Part shown: positions 36,652 to 44,565 of the stretch, in pieces | Numbering within the stretch: position 1 is the first letter of the stretch | Layout: each line of letters begins with the position of its first letter | Origin: Elioraea sp051860475 | GTDB lineage: Bacteria; Pseudomonadota; Alphaproteobacteria; Acetobacterales; Acetobacteraceae | DNA length: 64,000 nucleotides | Assembly: GCF_051860475.1 (NCBI RefSeq) | Contig: NZ_JBHYDW010000006.1 | Coordinates: 5,204 to 69,203, forward strand | Direction: 5' to 3' | Translations under genes and position numbers: made by a program | The notes under the pieces: generated by a model | Databases searched by the model: none | The model's input: the letters and a program-made list of their open reading frames with translations, nothing else | Told to the model about the DNA's origin: nothing

Positions 36652-37044
36652 CTATTTCCGGCTTTTGCGCTCGTCGGTGATGTCGGCATCCCGCACCTCC
36701 ACTCCGGCGAGGCGCAGCGCGAACAGGATCTGGTTGCGGATCGTCACCCCGCTCTCGGCATAGCGCCGGCGCAACTGGCGCAGCACGTAGTCCGGCACCT
36801 TGGTCGAGAGCGCCACCTCCGGGGCGGTGCGGCGCGAGACGCGCGCCGGCGGCGCGAGCAGCCCGGTCGCGGTCTCGGTGTTGATCGCGCGCACCCGGCC
36901 CGCGGCAACCGCCTCGCGGATCACCTCGGGCCGCTCGAGGCTCTCGGCGACCGCGAAGCGCGGATCGTCGGGCGCCACACGCGCGCGCGTCGCGGGCTCG
37001 ATCACCGGCGGCTGAAGCCCCGGTCGGCGGGTCGTCTGGCTCAT
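36652..37044 (-). CDS. Partition-associated ribbon-helix-helix protein
   Basis: The 130-residue product starts at ATG 37044 behind a strong GGGGAGGGGAGGG leader, 13 nt after parA. Residues 85-120 (TKVPDYVLRQLRRRYAESGV then TIRNQILFALRLAGVEV) are a ribbon-helix-helix-like DNA-binding region, and the N-terminal half is low-complexity. By position it should be the DNA-binding partner of ParA, analogous to ParG/ParB of small type Ib partition systems. It might also autorepress the operon. Confidence 0.65.
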   Translation of the reverse strand: MSQTTRRPGLQPPVIEPATRARVAPDDPRFAVAESLERPEVIREAVAAGRVRAINTETATGLLAPPARVSRRTAPEVALSTKVPDYVLRQLRRRYAESGVTIRNQILFALRLAGVEVRDADITDERKSRK

Positions 37045-37057
37045 CCCTCCCCTCCCC

Positions 37058-37729
37058 TCAGGCCGCCGCATCCGCCGGCAGCGCGGCCAGCAGCCCGAGC
37101 ATCTCGTCGAAGATCGCGGCGAAGTTCTGCGCGGCGTGGCTGTCGCGATCGTGCAGCGGCGGCACCCAGTGCGCGTAGCTCATCTCCTTCCACACCGTGC
37201 GTTCGCCGAAGCTCGCGGTGAGCACGCGCGCGCCGGCGCTCTCGTAGGCTTCGCGCAGGAAGCCCTCGACGCGCGGGCGCACCGCGCCGGACGACGTGCG
37301 CACCATCAGCACGCCGCGGCCGATCGGCCGGCGCGCCACCGCCTCGGCCTCCTCGATCTGGCGCCAGGTCTCGATCCCGCCGCGGAAATCGTCCTCGCTC
37401 ATCTGCGACGGCACGATCACCAGATCCGACAGCGCCATCGCCACCTGGGTGTCGTTGGTCGCCGCCCCCATCAGGTCGATCACCACGGTGTCGTGGCGCG
37501 CGGCGAGATCGCGCACCAATACGCTGACGCGTCGTTCGCCATCCGGCACGGCGACCTCGACGCCCGCAAGTTCGGGGATGCGGGCGAAGAACCGCCCGAG
37601 CGGGCGGTTCGGATCGAGATCCATCGCCGCGACCGACCGGCCGCGCGCGACGAACTCGGCCACGGTGCATTTCGCGAGCGTGGTCTTGCCGCTGCCGCCC
37701 TTCACCTGGGCGAAGGTGATGATCGCCAT
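37058..37729 (-). CDS. parA: ParA-type partition ATPase
   Basis: The 223-residue product starts MAIITFAQVKGGSGKTTLAK, a deviant Walker A (KGGSGKTT). It continues VAAMDLDPNRPLGRFF and HDTVVIDLMGAATNDTQVAM (Walker B region). It is the short form without an N-terminal DNA-binding domain (type Ib), which positions plasmid DNA on the nucleoid. With the protein at 36652 it forms a plasmid maintenance operon. Direct repeats just upstream of its start may be the centromere or operator. Confidence 0.88.
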   Translation of the reverse strand: MAIITFAQVKGGSGKTTLAKCTVAEFVARGRSVAAMDLDPNRPLGRFFARIPELAGVEVAVPDGERRVSVLVRDLAARHDTVVIDLMGAATNDTQVAMALSDLVIVPSQMSEDDFRGGIETWRQIEEAEAVARRPIGRGVLMVRTSSGAVRPRVEGFLREAYESAGARVLTASFGERTVWKEMSYAHWVPPLHDRDSHAAQNFAAIFDEMLGLLAALPADAAA

Positions 37730-37748
37730 CCCGTCCCTCCTCCGACTC

Positions 37749-37825
37749 GGCCGGAAAGCCGGAAACCAGGACAGCCGGGTTTCAGTGTCTCAGGCAAGCC
37801 GGGTTTCGGGAAATCCTGAAAGCCG
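37749..37825. repeat. Cluster of AGCCGG-type repeats upstream of parA (candidate parS/operator)
   Basis: AGCCGGGTTTC occurs at 37773-37783 and again at 37797-37807 (24-bp period), flanked by GCCGGAAAGCCGGAAACC (37750-37767) and GAAATCCTGAAAGCCG (37810-37825). Together they form imperfect direct and inverted copies. Related strings occur at 36635-36662 just after the partition operon and at 43336-43370. ParA-linked centromeres usually look like this. Function is inferred. Confidence 0.45.
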
Positions 37826-37945
37826 ACAAACAAGGGCGCGGGATCGTGGCCGGCATGCCACAGGCAGACGCTGGCAGGTGGCATTCCCTTCTGAGGCGCC
37901 GTTTCAAATGGTGGTTTGATTATATGTGCCCAGATATGAAAGCGC

Positions 37946-38893
37946 ATGAGATTGATCGGCTACGCCCGCGTCTCGACCGCGGAACAGGATCTCGCCGCAC
38001 AGCGCGCAGCCCTTGAAGCCGCCGGTTGCGCGGAGATCGTCGAGGAGACCGCCTCGGGAGCCGACCCCGGGCGCCCTGCGCTCGGTCGGCTGCTGGCTCG
38101 GATCGGCCGCGGCGACACCCTGGTCGTGGCTCGGCTCGACCGGCTGGCCCGCTCGCTCGCCCACCTGCTCGCCGTGATCGCTCAACTGCAGGCGAGGGGG
38201 GTGGGGTTTCGCTCCCTGTCGGACCCGATCGACACCGCGGGACCCTCGGGCACGCTCGTGCTGCAGATCCTCGGCGCGGTCGCGGAGTTCGAGCGGGCGC
38301 TGATCCGCGAGCGCACCCGCGCCGGGCTCGCCGCAGCGCGGGCGCGGGGCAGGCGAGGGGGCAATCCGGGGTTGGTGGCGCGCGATCCCGCCGCCATCGC
38401 CCGGCTGGCCCGGGCACGCGAGGACGCCCGACTCGCCCGCGCGCTACCGGCCGCCGAGACTTGGCTCGGCCCGGTCCGATGCCTGCGTCCGACCACCCCC
38501 TGGCCGGAAGTCGCGCGGACGGTGAACGCCGGTCTGCCGCCGGGCGCCTTGACGCTCTCCGTCGCACGCCTCAAGCGCCTCGCGCGCAGCTTCGTCTGCC
38601 ATGGCTTGCTCGACGCCGCCGTGCTCACGCCGGCCCGGCGCCGGGGCAGGGCAGGGGGGCGGTTCCGGGCCATCGAGCTCGCCGCCGCCGCCTACCTGCG
38701 CGGCCGCCCCGACGCCACGCTCGCCGAGCTCGGCGCTGCGCTGCTACGCCTCGGCGTGCGCCCGCCGCGCGGCGGCGCGGCCTGGGCGCCGGCCTCGCTC
38801 AAGCGGTTGCGCGACCGCGGCCGGATGGTCGGGCTGACCGGAGTGCCGCCTGCGAGTTCTCCTTTACCCGCTGGTCGTGTCCCGCGAGGATAG
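37946..38893 (+). CDS. Serine recombinase (resolvase/invertase family)
   Basis: The 315-residue product starts MRLIGYARVSTAEQDLAAQR, with the catalytic Ser in YARVST. GDTLVVARLDRLARSLAHLL and EFERALIRERTRAGLAAARA complete the catalytic domain, which ends near residue 150. About 165 further residues hold two helix-turn-helix-like blocks (LDAAVLTPARRRGRAGGRFR, LAELGAALLRLGVRPP). It is longer than Tn3-type resolvases and much shorter than large serine integrases. It is divergent from parA, so plasmid dimer resolution is a reasonable role. Confidence 0.85.
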   Translation: MRLIGYARVSTAEQDLAAQRAALEAAGCAEIVEETASGADPGRPALGRLLARIGRGDTLVVARLDRLARSLAHLLAVIAQLQARGVGFRSLSDPIDTAGPSGTLVLQILGAVAEFERALIRERTRAGLAAARARGRRGGNPGLVARDPAAIARLARAREDARLARALPAAETWLGPVRCLRPTTPWPEVARTVNAGLPPGALTLSVARLKRLARSFVCHGLLDAAVLTPARRRGRAGGRFRAIELAAAAYLRGRPDATLAELGAALLRLGVRPPRGGAAWAPASLKRLRDRGRMVGLTGVPPASSPLPAGRVPRG

Positions 38894-38931
38894 AGACTGT
38901 CCTGGTCCCCGGCAGTTGAGGCCCGCACTCC

Positions 38932-39840
38932 ATGGTCAACCTGGAACGCTGGAAGCCGTCGCGCAGCCGGGCGGCCATCGAGCATCTCGCCGCCCCGGCG
39001 GTCTATCTGCTGAACCGGCCGCGCTTCGCTGGCGTCGGCCGGCTGATCTACGAGTTCGCATTGCGCTGCAACGGCATCGGCAACAACGCCACCGGCCCCT
39101 CAGGGCTTGCGCGCGGCGAGGAGCGTTTCCTGCGCCGAGCGGCTCCGGGCTTCCGCACTGGCACTGTGCTGGATGTCGGCGCCAATGCAGGGGATTATGC
39201 CCGTTACGTCCGCAGCCTCGCTCCTGAGGCGCGCATCGTCGCGTTCGAGCCTCATCCACGCACATTCGCCAGGCTCCTGCGGGCCGCCGAGACGCATCGC
39301 TTCGAGGCGATCAACGTCGCGGTCAGCGACACCGCCGGAACGGCCAGCCTCTATGATTTCCCTGATACCGACGGCTCCACCCAGGCGAGTCTCGATCCCG
39401 GTGTGATCATGCTTCATGGCGGGATGGCTCCGGTCAGCCATGAGGTGACGTGTACCACCCTGGATGCTTTCGCCGAGGAGCGGGACATCGACACCATCCA
39501 TCTGCTCAAGATCGACACTGAGGGCTTCGACCTGAACGTGCTCAAGGGCGCGCGCCGGCTACTGGCCGAGGGCCGGATCGGGCTGATTCACTTCGAGTTC
39601 ATCGGTTCGAACGTGGTCAGGCGGATCGCCATGCGTGACTTCTTCGACGTGCTTGAGGAAGGCGGGTATGGGATCGCGCGGATCTGTTTGAACGGGACGC
39701 TGCTGCCGCTCAGGGCCTATTCGCCAAAGTTCCACGAGATCTTCGTCCGCCACAATCTTGTTTCCTTCCCGCAGCGCTTCCCGATGACACCCGTGACAGC
39801 CGACTTCGCTGTGCGTCGCCACGAAAGCCAGACCTCATGA
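38932..39840 (+). CDS. FkbM-family methyltransferase (copy 3)
   Basis: The 302-residue product contains GTVLDVGANAGDYARYVRSL, RIVAFEPHPRTFARLL and IHLLKIDTEGFDLNVLKGAR, then GLIHFEFIGSNVV. It starts at ATG 38932. It lies 38 nt after the recombinase gene and reads away from it, so it resumes the methyltransferase series interrupted by the partition/recombinase block. Confidence 0.9.
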   Translation: MVNLERWKPSRSRAAIEHLAAPAVYLLNRPRFAGVGRLIYEFALRCNGIGNNATGPSGLARGEERFLRRAAPGFRTGTVLDVGANAGDYARYVRSLAPEARIVAFEPHPRTFARLLRAAETHRFEAINVAVSDTAGTASLYDFPDTDGSTQASLDPGVIMLHGGMAPVSHEVTCTTLDAFAEERDIDTIHLLKIDTEGFDLNVLKGARRLLAEGRIGLIHFEFIGSNVVRRIAMRDFFDVLEEGGYGIARICLNGTLLPLRAYSPKFHEIFVRHNLVSFPQRFPMTPVTADFAVRRHESQTS

Positions 39841-39958
39841 GCGATGCCGCGCGCACGCCGGCCCGGGTGTGACGGCTGGTAGTGCACCTCGCCCCCAGGA
39901 CCGGCGACGGAGTTGCCGGTTAACCTCCGCGTGAGCCGGCTGTGGGAGTAGTCCGTCC

Positions 39959-40834
39959 GTGACCTCGCTCCATCCGTTCCTCTCTGTCCCGATCCGCGCG
40001 CTCTGCTGGCGGCCGCTCTGGGTACGCCACAGCCCGGCCTATGCCGAGGCCCCGCTCGCCACGCTCGGCCGCGCGCTGCGCTTCACCCTGGCCGAGCTCG
40101 GCGGGGGCGAGATCACCGCCCGCACACCGGACGGGCTGGTGCTCGCCACCATGCCGAACAACTTCAGCTCCTTCGCCATGGCGGTCGCCGGGGCGCGCGA
40201 CCCGCTGATCTGGGCGTTCATCCGCCGCCGCCTGGGGCCGGGGGCGGTGGTCGTCGATGCCGGGGCGAATGTCGGCAGCTACACCCTGCCGGCCGCCCGG
40301 CTGGTCGGTCCCGCGGGCCGGGTGATCGCCTTCGAGGCGCATCCGGTGACCTTCGGCTTCCTCGCCCGCAACGTCGCCGCCAACGGGCTCGCCAACGTCA
40401 CCGCGCTGAACCTCGCGCTCGGCGCGGGGCCGGGCCGGATCGCGATGGCGTTCAGCCCCGCCAATCCCGGCGAGACCCATGTCGCGACCGCCGCCGAGAC
40501 GCGCACGACCGAGGTCGCGATGGTCCCGCTGGACGATGCCCTGGAAGGGCAGGGGCTCGGCGCGGTGGACTACCTCAAGATCGACGTCGAGGGGTTCGAA
40601 CTGCCGGTGCTGCACGGCGCGGCGCGGACGATCGCGGCGAGCCCCGGGATCGTCATCCAGACCGAGCTCCAGCCCCAGCACGCCGGCCGCTACGGCCACC
40701 GCATCGAGGACATCGCCGCCCTGCTGCGCGGCCTCGGGCTCGACCCGCATGGGCTCCGCCCTGACGGCGGCACGGTCCGGCTGGAGGGGACGCTGCGCGG
40801 CGACGTGCTCTGGATGCGGCCCCCGGCGACGTGA
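39959..40834 (+). CDS. FkbM-family methyltransferase (copy 4)
   Basis: The 291-residue product has a GTG start at 39959 with GGAG upstream. Blocks: AVVVDAGANVGSYTLPAARL (SAM), RVIAFEAHPVTFGFLARNVA and VDYLKIDVEGFELPVLHGAA, then VIQTELQPQHAGRYGHRIED. The GTGA junction at its end is the start of the flippase gene, so the two are translationally coupled. Confidence 0.9.
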   Translation: MTSLHPFLSVPIRALCWRPLWVRHSPAYAEAPLATLGRALRFTLAELGGGEITARTPDGLVLATMPNNFSSFAMAVAGARDPLIWAFIRRRLGPGAVVVDAGANVGSYTLPAARLVGPAGRVIAFEAHPVTFGFLARNVAANGLANVTALNLALGAGPGRIAMAFSPANPGETHVATAAETRTTEVAMVPLDDALEGQGLGAVDYLKIDVEGFELPVLHGAARTIAASPGIVIQTELQPQHAGRYGHRIEDIAALLRGLGLDPHGLRPDGGTVRLEGTLRGDVLWMRPPAT

Positions 40835-42354
40835 GCGGCCCCCCCCCGCCGCCGGCCGCGCCCCGGCTCGGCCAACGGGTCGCGCTCGCCTCGCTCTACG
40901 CGATCCTGCAGCGGGTGATCCTGCGCGGGATCGGCCTGGTCAGCACGGTGATCCTGGCCCGGCTGCTGACGCCCGAGGATTTCGGCATCATCGGCGTCGC
41001 CGCGGTGGTCCAGACCGCCCTGGAGGGCCTCACCTCGACCGGCTTCGGGCTGGCGCTGATCCGCATGCGCGAGCCGCAGCGGGTGCACTACGACACCGCC
41101 TTCACCCTCACCGTGCTGCGCGGCCTGGTGGTCGCCGGCGGCATTGCCGGCACGTCCTGGTGGCAGGCCGGGTTCATGGGCGAGCCCCGGGTCGCGCCGG
41201 TGATGTGGGTGATGGCGCTGACGGCGCTGATGCAGTCGCTCGAGAGCATCCGGATGTTCGATCTGCAGCGCGAGCTCCGGTTCGACACGCTGCTGCGCTA
41301 CCACGTGCTGCAGAAGCTGCTCGGCTTCGCGATCGTCATCCCGCTCGCGTTCTGGCTGCGCAGCTACTGGGCCCTGGTGCTGGCCGCGCCGCTCAGCCGG
41401 ATCGTCATGATCCCGCTGAGCTATCGGCTCGCCCCGCACCGGCCGCGCCTCGCGCTCGGCGCCTGGCGCGAGTTCTTCCATTTCTCCAAATGGCTGTTCC
41501 TCGGCAACATCTCGGCGATCATCAACCAGCAGATGATGAACCTGGTGATCGGCCGGTTCCAGGGCATGGCGGCGGTGGGGCTCTACCAGATCGCCTACCA
41601 GATCGCCGCCCTGCCGATCAGCGAGATCGCCGCCCCGCTCGGCCAGCCGGCCTATGCCGGGTTCGCCAAGGTCCGGCACCACCCGGGCGAGCTCGTCCGC
41701 TACGTGCTGGCGGGGCTCGCGCTCCAGTGGCTGGTGATCCTGCCGCTCTCGGCCGGGATCGCGCTGACCGCGCGCGAGGTGACGCTCGTGTTCCTGGGCG
41801 ACCGCTGGACCGCGCTCGTGCCGCTGATGCCGATCGTGGCGATGTTCGCGCTGTTCGACGCGCTCGCGGGGTATCTCGCCACTCTGTTCATCGTGCTGGA
41901 CCGGCAGGCCCGCATGGTGCTGACCGGCTACGGCGTGATGCTGCTGCGGCTCGGATCGGTGGTCTATGCGGCCGATACGTATGGGCTGATCGGCGCGGCC
42001 TGGGCCATGCTGGGCGCCGCGTGCCTCAATGTCGCGCTGTGGCAGGCGATGGCCGGACGGCTGCTCGGCCAGCGGCCGGGCTGGATGCTCGGCGCGCTGT
42101 GGCGGCCGGCCCTCGCCGCGGCGCTGATGGCCGGGTCGGTGCTCGCCATTCCGGCCGATGCGGCCGTGCGGCTCAGCCTGCCCTGGCCGATCGCCGCCAC
42201 GCTCGGGATCAAGGCCGCCGCCGGCGCGGCGGTCTATCTCACCGTCACCCTCGCGCTGTGGCAGGCCTCCGGCCGGCCCGGCCAGTCGGCCGAGTCGCAT
42301 CTCGCCCGCATGGCCGGCGGCGCGCTCGCCCGGTTCACCCGCCGGACCGCCTGA
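40831..42354 (+). CDS. Polysaccharide flippase (MOP superfamily, Wzx-like)
   Basis: The 507-residue integral membrane protein has a GTG start overlapping the previous stop. About twelve to fourteen helices are predicted. Typical family segments are RVILRGIGLVSTVILARLLT then PEDFGIIGVAAVVQ, SKWLFLGNISAIINQQMMNL and GLYQIAYQIAALPISEIAAP. It should move lipid-linked EPS units across the inner membrane. The epimerase gene follows 18 nt later. Confidence 0.9.
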   Translation: MSGPPPPPAAPRLGQRVALASLYAILQRVILRGIGLVSTVILARLLTPEDFGIIGVAAVVQTALEGLTSTGFGLALIRMREPQRVHYDTAFTLTVLRGLVVAGGIAGTSWWQAGFMGEPRVAPVMWVMALTALMQSLESIRMFDLQRELRFDTLLRYHVLQKLLGFAIVIPLAFWLRSYWALVLAAPLSRIVMIPLSYRLAPHRPRLALGAWREFFHFSKWLFLGNISAIINQQMMNLVIGRFQGMAAVGLYQIAYQIAALPISEIAAPLGQPAYAGFAKVRHHPGELVRYVLAGLALQWLVILPLSAGIALTAREVTLVFLGDRWTALVPLMPIVAMFALFDALAGYLATLFIVLDRQARMVLTGYGVMLLRLGSVVYAADTYGLIGAAWAMLGAACLNVALWQAMAGRLLGQRPGWMLGALWRPALAAALMAGSVLAIPADAAVRLSLPWPIAATLGIKAAAGAAVYLTVTLALWQASGRPGQSAESHLARMAGGALARFTRRTA

Positions 42355-42372
42355 GCCCAGGAGCAGCCCCCC

Positions 42373-43329
42373 ATGCCCCTCCACCTCGTCACCGGCGGCT
42401 GCGGCTTCATCGGCTCGCACCTCGCCGCCGCGCTGATCGCCCGCGGCGACGCCGTGCGCGTGCTCGACGACCTCTCCACCGGGTCGCGCGCCAATCTCGC
42501 GCCCGGCGCCGAGCTGGTGGTGGGCGATGTCGCCGATCCGGCCACGGTGCGCGCTGCCATGGCGGGGGTGGACGGGGTGGTCCACCTCGCCGCGATCGCC
42601 TCCGTGCAGCGCTGCACCGAGGACTGGCTGGGCGCGCACCGGGTGAACCTGGGCGGCACGATCGCGGTGTTCGACGCGGCCCGGGCCGGGCGGGGCAGGG
42701 CGCCCGTGCCGGTCGTCTATGCCTCCTCGGCGGCGGTGTACGGCGAGCAGGCGCGGCTGCCGATCACCGAGGACGCGCCCTGCCGCCCGCTCTCGGCCTA
42801 TGGCGCCGACAAGCTCGGCTCGGAGCTGCACGCGCGGGTCGCCGGCGCGGTGCACGGCGTGCCGACGATGGGCTTGCGCTTCTTCAACGTGTTCGGGCCG
42901 CGCCAGGACCCGCGCTCGCCCTATTCGGGGGTGATCTCGATCTTCTGCGACCGGTTCGCCCGCGGCGAAGGGGTGGAGGTCTACGGCGATGGCGGCCAGA
43001 CGCGCGACTTCATCGCGGTCTCCGACATCGTCGCCGGGCTGCTGGCCGGACTGGCGGCGGCCTCGACCGACGCCCCGGTGCTGAACCTGTGCACGGGGCA
43101 GGCGACCTCGGTGCTGGAGCTCGCCCGCACGATCGCGGGGCTCTGCGGGGTGGCGCCGGCGATCGCGCACCGCGAGCCCCGCGCGGGGGAGATCCGCCAC
43201 TCGGTGGGCTCGGCCGAGGCGGCGCGCGCGCTGCTGGGGCTCGGTCCGCCCAGGGGGCTCGCGGAGGGGCTGGCGGAGGTGGTGGCGTGGCTCAGGGCCG
43301 GGCGGCCGGGGCTGGCCGGGGCGGGGTAG
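42373..43329 (+). CDS. NAD-dependent nucleotide-sugar epimerase/dehydratase (GalE/WbpP-like SDR)
   Basis: The 318-residue product opens MPLHLVTGGCGFIGSHLAAA, with the GxxGxxG NAD site. It has ASSAAVYGEQARLPITEDAP and the catalytic YGADK (SSA...YxxxK), then LRFFNVFGPRQDPRSPYSGV and YGDGGQTRDFIAVSDIV. This fits UDP-glucose/UDP-N-acetylglucosamine 4-epimerases of EPS loci. It supplies an activated sugar precursor; the exact epimerisation is not determinable. Confidence 0.9.
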   Translation: MPLHLVTGGCGFIGSHLAAALIARGDAVRVLDDLSTGSRANLAPGAELVVGDVADPATVRAAMAGVDGVVHLAAIASVQRCTEDWLGAHRVNLGGTIAVFDAARAGRGRAPVPVVYASSAAVYGEQARLPITEDAPCRPLSAYGADKLGSELHARVAGAVHGVPTMGLRFFNVFGPRQDPRSPYSGVISIFCDRFARGEGVEVYGDGGQTRDFIAVSDIVAGLLAGLAAASTDAPVLNLCTGQATSVLELARTIAGLCGVAPAIAHREPRAGEIRHSVGSAEAARALLGLGPPRGLAEGLAEVVAWLRAGRPGLAGAG

Positions 43330-43371
43330 GAGGGGCCGGAAAGCCCGAAATCGGGAAACCCGGAAAGAGGC

Positions 43372-43545
43372 TCAGCCGATCAGCCAGGCGATCCCGAGCC
43401 CGATCACACCCCAGAGCCCGAGCGAGACCACCGCGATCACCGCCGCCGCGGCGGGCCAGGACAGCCGTTCCGGCAGGACGGCCTCGGTCTCGGCGGGCAG
43501 GGAAGCGGCCCGCGCCGGGCGGCCTTCGGGTCCGAATCTGGTCAT
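43372..43545 (-). CDS. 57-residue single-span membrane protein
   Basis: The product is MTRFGPEGRPARAASLPAET, then EAVLPERLSWPAAAAVIAVV, then SLGLWGVIGLGIAWLIG. It starts at ATG 43545 behind GGAGG at good spacing. A charged N-terminal half is followed by a C-terminal transmembrane helix that ends at the protein's end, giving tail-anchored topology. I do not recognise a family. It is convergent with the epimerase gene. Confidence 0.6.
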   Translation of the reverse strand: MTRFGPEGRPARAASLPAETEAVLPERLSWPAAAAVIAVVSLGLWGVIGLGIAWLIG

Positions 43546-43715
43546 CGTCTGCCTCCGTCCGCATCCCTGGTCGTCGACATGGCCCGCGCTCCTGTTGCGG
43601 ATCCACCACAGATCTGGTGCGAGGCGGCCGCGGCGCCAGTCACACCATCGTAAGTTGTGCCCGGCCTCTGTGGCAACGCCAAGGCGCGCAGGCAGAATGC
43701 CGTCTTCTGCGTAGC

Positions 43716-43808
43716 CATGATGCGGCGCGGCCCGCTGCTGGTCCGTCCCCGATCACGCTGGACGAGGCCGAGGCCGCCCTCGCGGCCTCCCGTGACCGGC
43801 CGGCGTGA
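43716..43808 (+). pseudogene. Antitoxin tail coupled to the VapC-like toxin
   Basis: The frame ending at TGA 43806-43808 reads ITLDEAEAALAASRDRPA, the kind of C-terminus seen in VapB-type antitoxins that occlude PIN toxins. It overlaps the toxin start as GTGA. No ATG, GTG or TTG is present in this frame for at least 90 bp upstream and no DNA-binding domain is visible, so the antitoxin appears 5'-truncated. Confidence 0.4.
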
Positions 43809-44272
43809 GCGCGCCGGCCGGACTGCTCGACAGCACCGTCGTCATCGCCTGCCTCGCCGAGGCGCACGAGCACCACGCCCCTTCGCTCACGCTGCTGGCC
43901 GAGGGGAACCCGCGGCGCTACGCCGTCGGCGCGCACAGCTACGCCGAGGCCTATGCGACGCTGACCCGGACCGGACCGCCGGCACCGTTCCGCTTCACCG
44001 CTGCCGAGGCCTGGGCGGCGCTGCAAAGCCTGCGCGCCGTGACGGCGCTTGTCGGACTCACGCCGGCGCAGGGCTTCGATGTCGTGCGCGCCTATGCGGC
44101 GACGGACGGCATCGGCGCCCGGCTGTACGACGTCCTGATCGGACAGGTGGCGGTCGTCCATGGCATCCCGCTCCTGATCACCTGGAACACGCGCCACAGG
44201 ACCGGGCTGTTCCCGGCCCTGACCGTGGCGAGCCCGGCGGAGCTTCTGGCGGACCGGCCGCGGCGGCGGTGA
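43805..44272 (+). CDS. PIN-domain ribonuclease, VapC-like toxin
   Basis: The 155-residue product has a GTG start. Acidic residues expected for the PIN metal site are in LLDSTVVIACL (first Asp), SYAEAYATL (Glu), ATDGIGARLYDVLIG (Asp pair) and ITWNTRHRTGLFP (the terminal T-W-N-x-R-H segment). It would cleave RNA when free of its antitoxin. Only the tail of a possible antitoxin is seen upstream, so the toxin may be attenuated or neutralised in trans. Confidence 0.8.
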   Translation: MSAPAGLLDSTVVIACLAEAHEHHAPSLTLLAEGNPRRYAVGAHSYAEAYATLTRTGPPAPFRFTAAEAWAALQSLRAVTALVGLTPAQGFDVVRAYAATDGIGARLYDVLIGQVAVVHGIPLLITWNTRHRTGLFPALTVASPAELLADRPRRR

Positions 44273-44295
44273 CGGGGCCGGCGCGGGCGCGCGGG

Positions 44296-44312
44296 TGTAA
44301 AGTTTTCCGACG
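44296..44312 (-). promoter_or_regulatory. PEP-CTERM regulon 17-bp motif, inverted copy
   Basis: Read on the minus strand this is CGTCGGAAAACTTTACA. It lies 101 bp upstream of the copy at 44414 in opposite orientation, and no gene start follows it on the minus strand, so it may be a second activator site for the 44566 gene. Confidence 0.6.
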
Positions 44313-44413
44313 CCTTCCCCCGCCCGACCCCGCCGGGAGGCTTGCCGGCGGCGGTGGAAACCGAGGCTTTTCCTGCCTCTCCGCGGGGCCGGGGGGGGTG
44401 GGCCGAGGAACCG

Positions 44414-44430
44414 CGTCGGAAAACTTTACG
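44414..44430 (+). promoter_or_regulatory. PEP-CTERM regulon 17-bp motif (candidate PrsR enhancer)
   Basis: CGTCGGAAAACTTTACG. Its end is 53 bp from the -24 box at 44484, the same distance as in the units at 45303 and 45716. Confidence 0.75.
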
Positions 44431-44483
44431 GTCGGGGTCAGGAGCCCACCCCACCCAGCCGCTAACCCGCCGGAATCCGCCAC

Positions 44484-44499
44484 TGGCACATGCATTGCT
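44484..44499 (+). promoter_or_regulatory. Sigma-54 (-24/-12) promoter of the PEP-CTERM gene at 44566
   Basis: TGGCAC-N5-TTGCT, a full match to the -24/-12 core, ends 66 bp before the start codon. Confidence 0.85.
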
Positions 44500-44565
44500 T
44501 CTATGCGTGGTGAGCGTGGCGCCGGGGGCGCTACCCAGGGGACACGGTTCCGAAAGGACAGGACG

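Noticed and set aside
40690..43200. An 836-codon minus-strand frame across the flippase and epimerase genes
   Set aside because: It is an antisense shadow; both plus-strand genes have intact family motifs and coupled starts.
44296..44430. The inverted 17-bp motifs as terminal repeats of a MITE
   Set aside because: Every other copy is tied to a sigma-54 promoter at fixed distance, so a regulatory site explains all copies better. It is kept as an alternative for this one pair.
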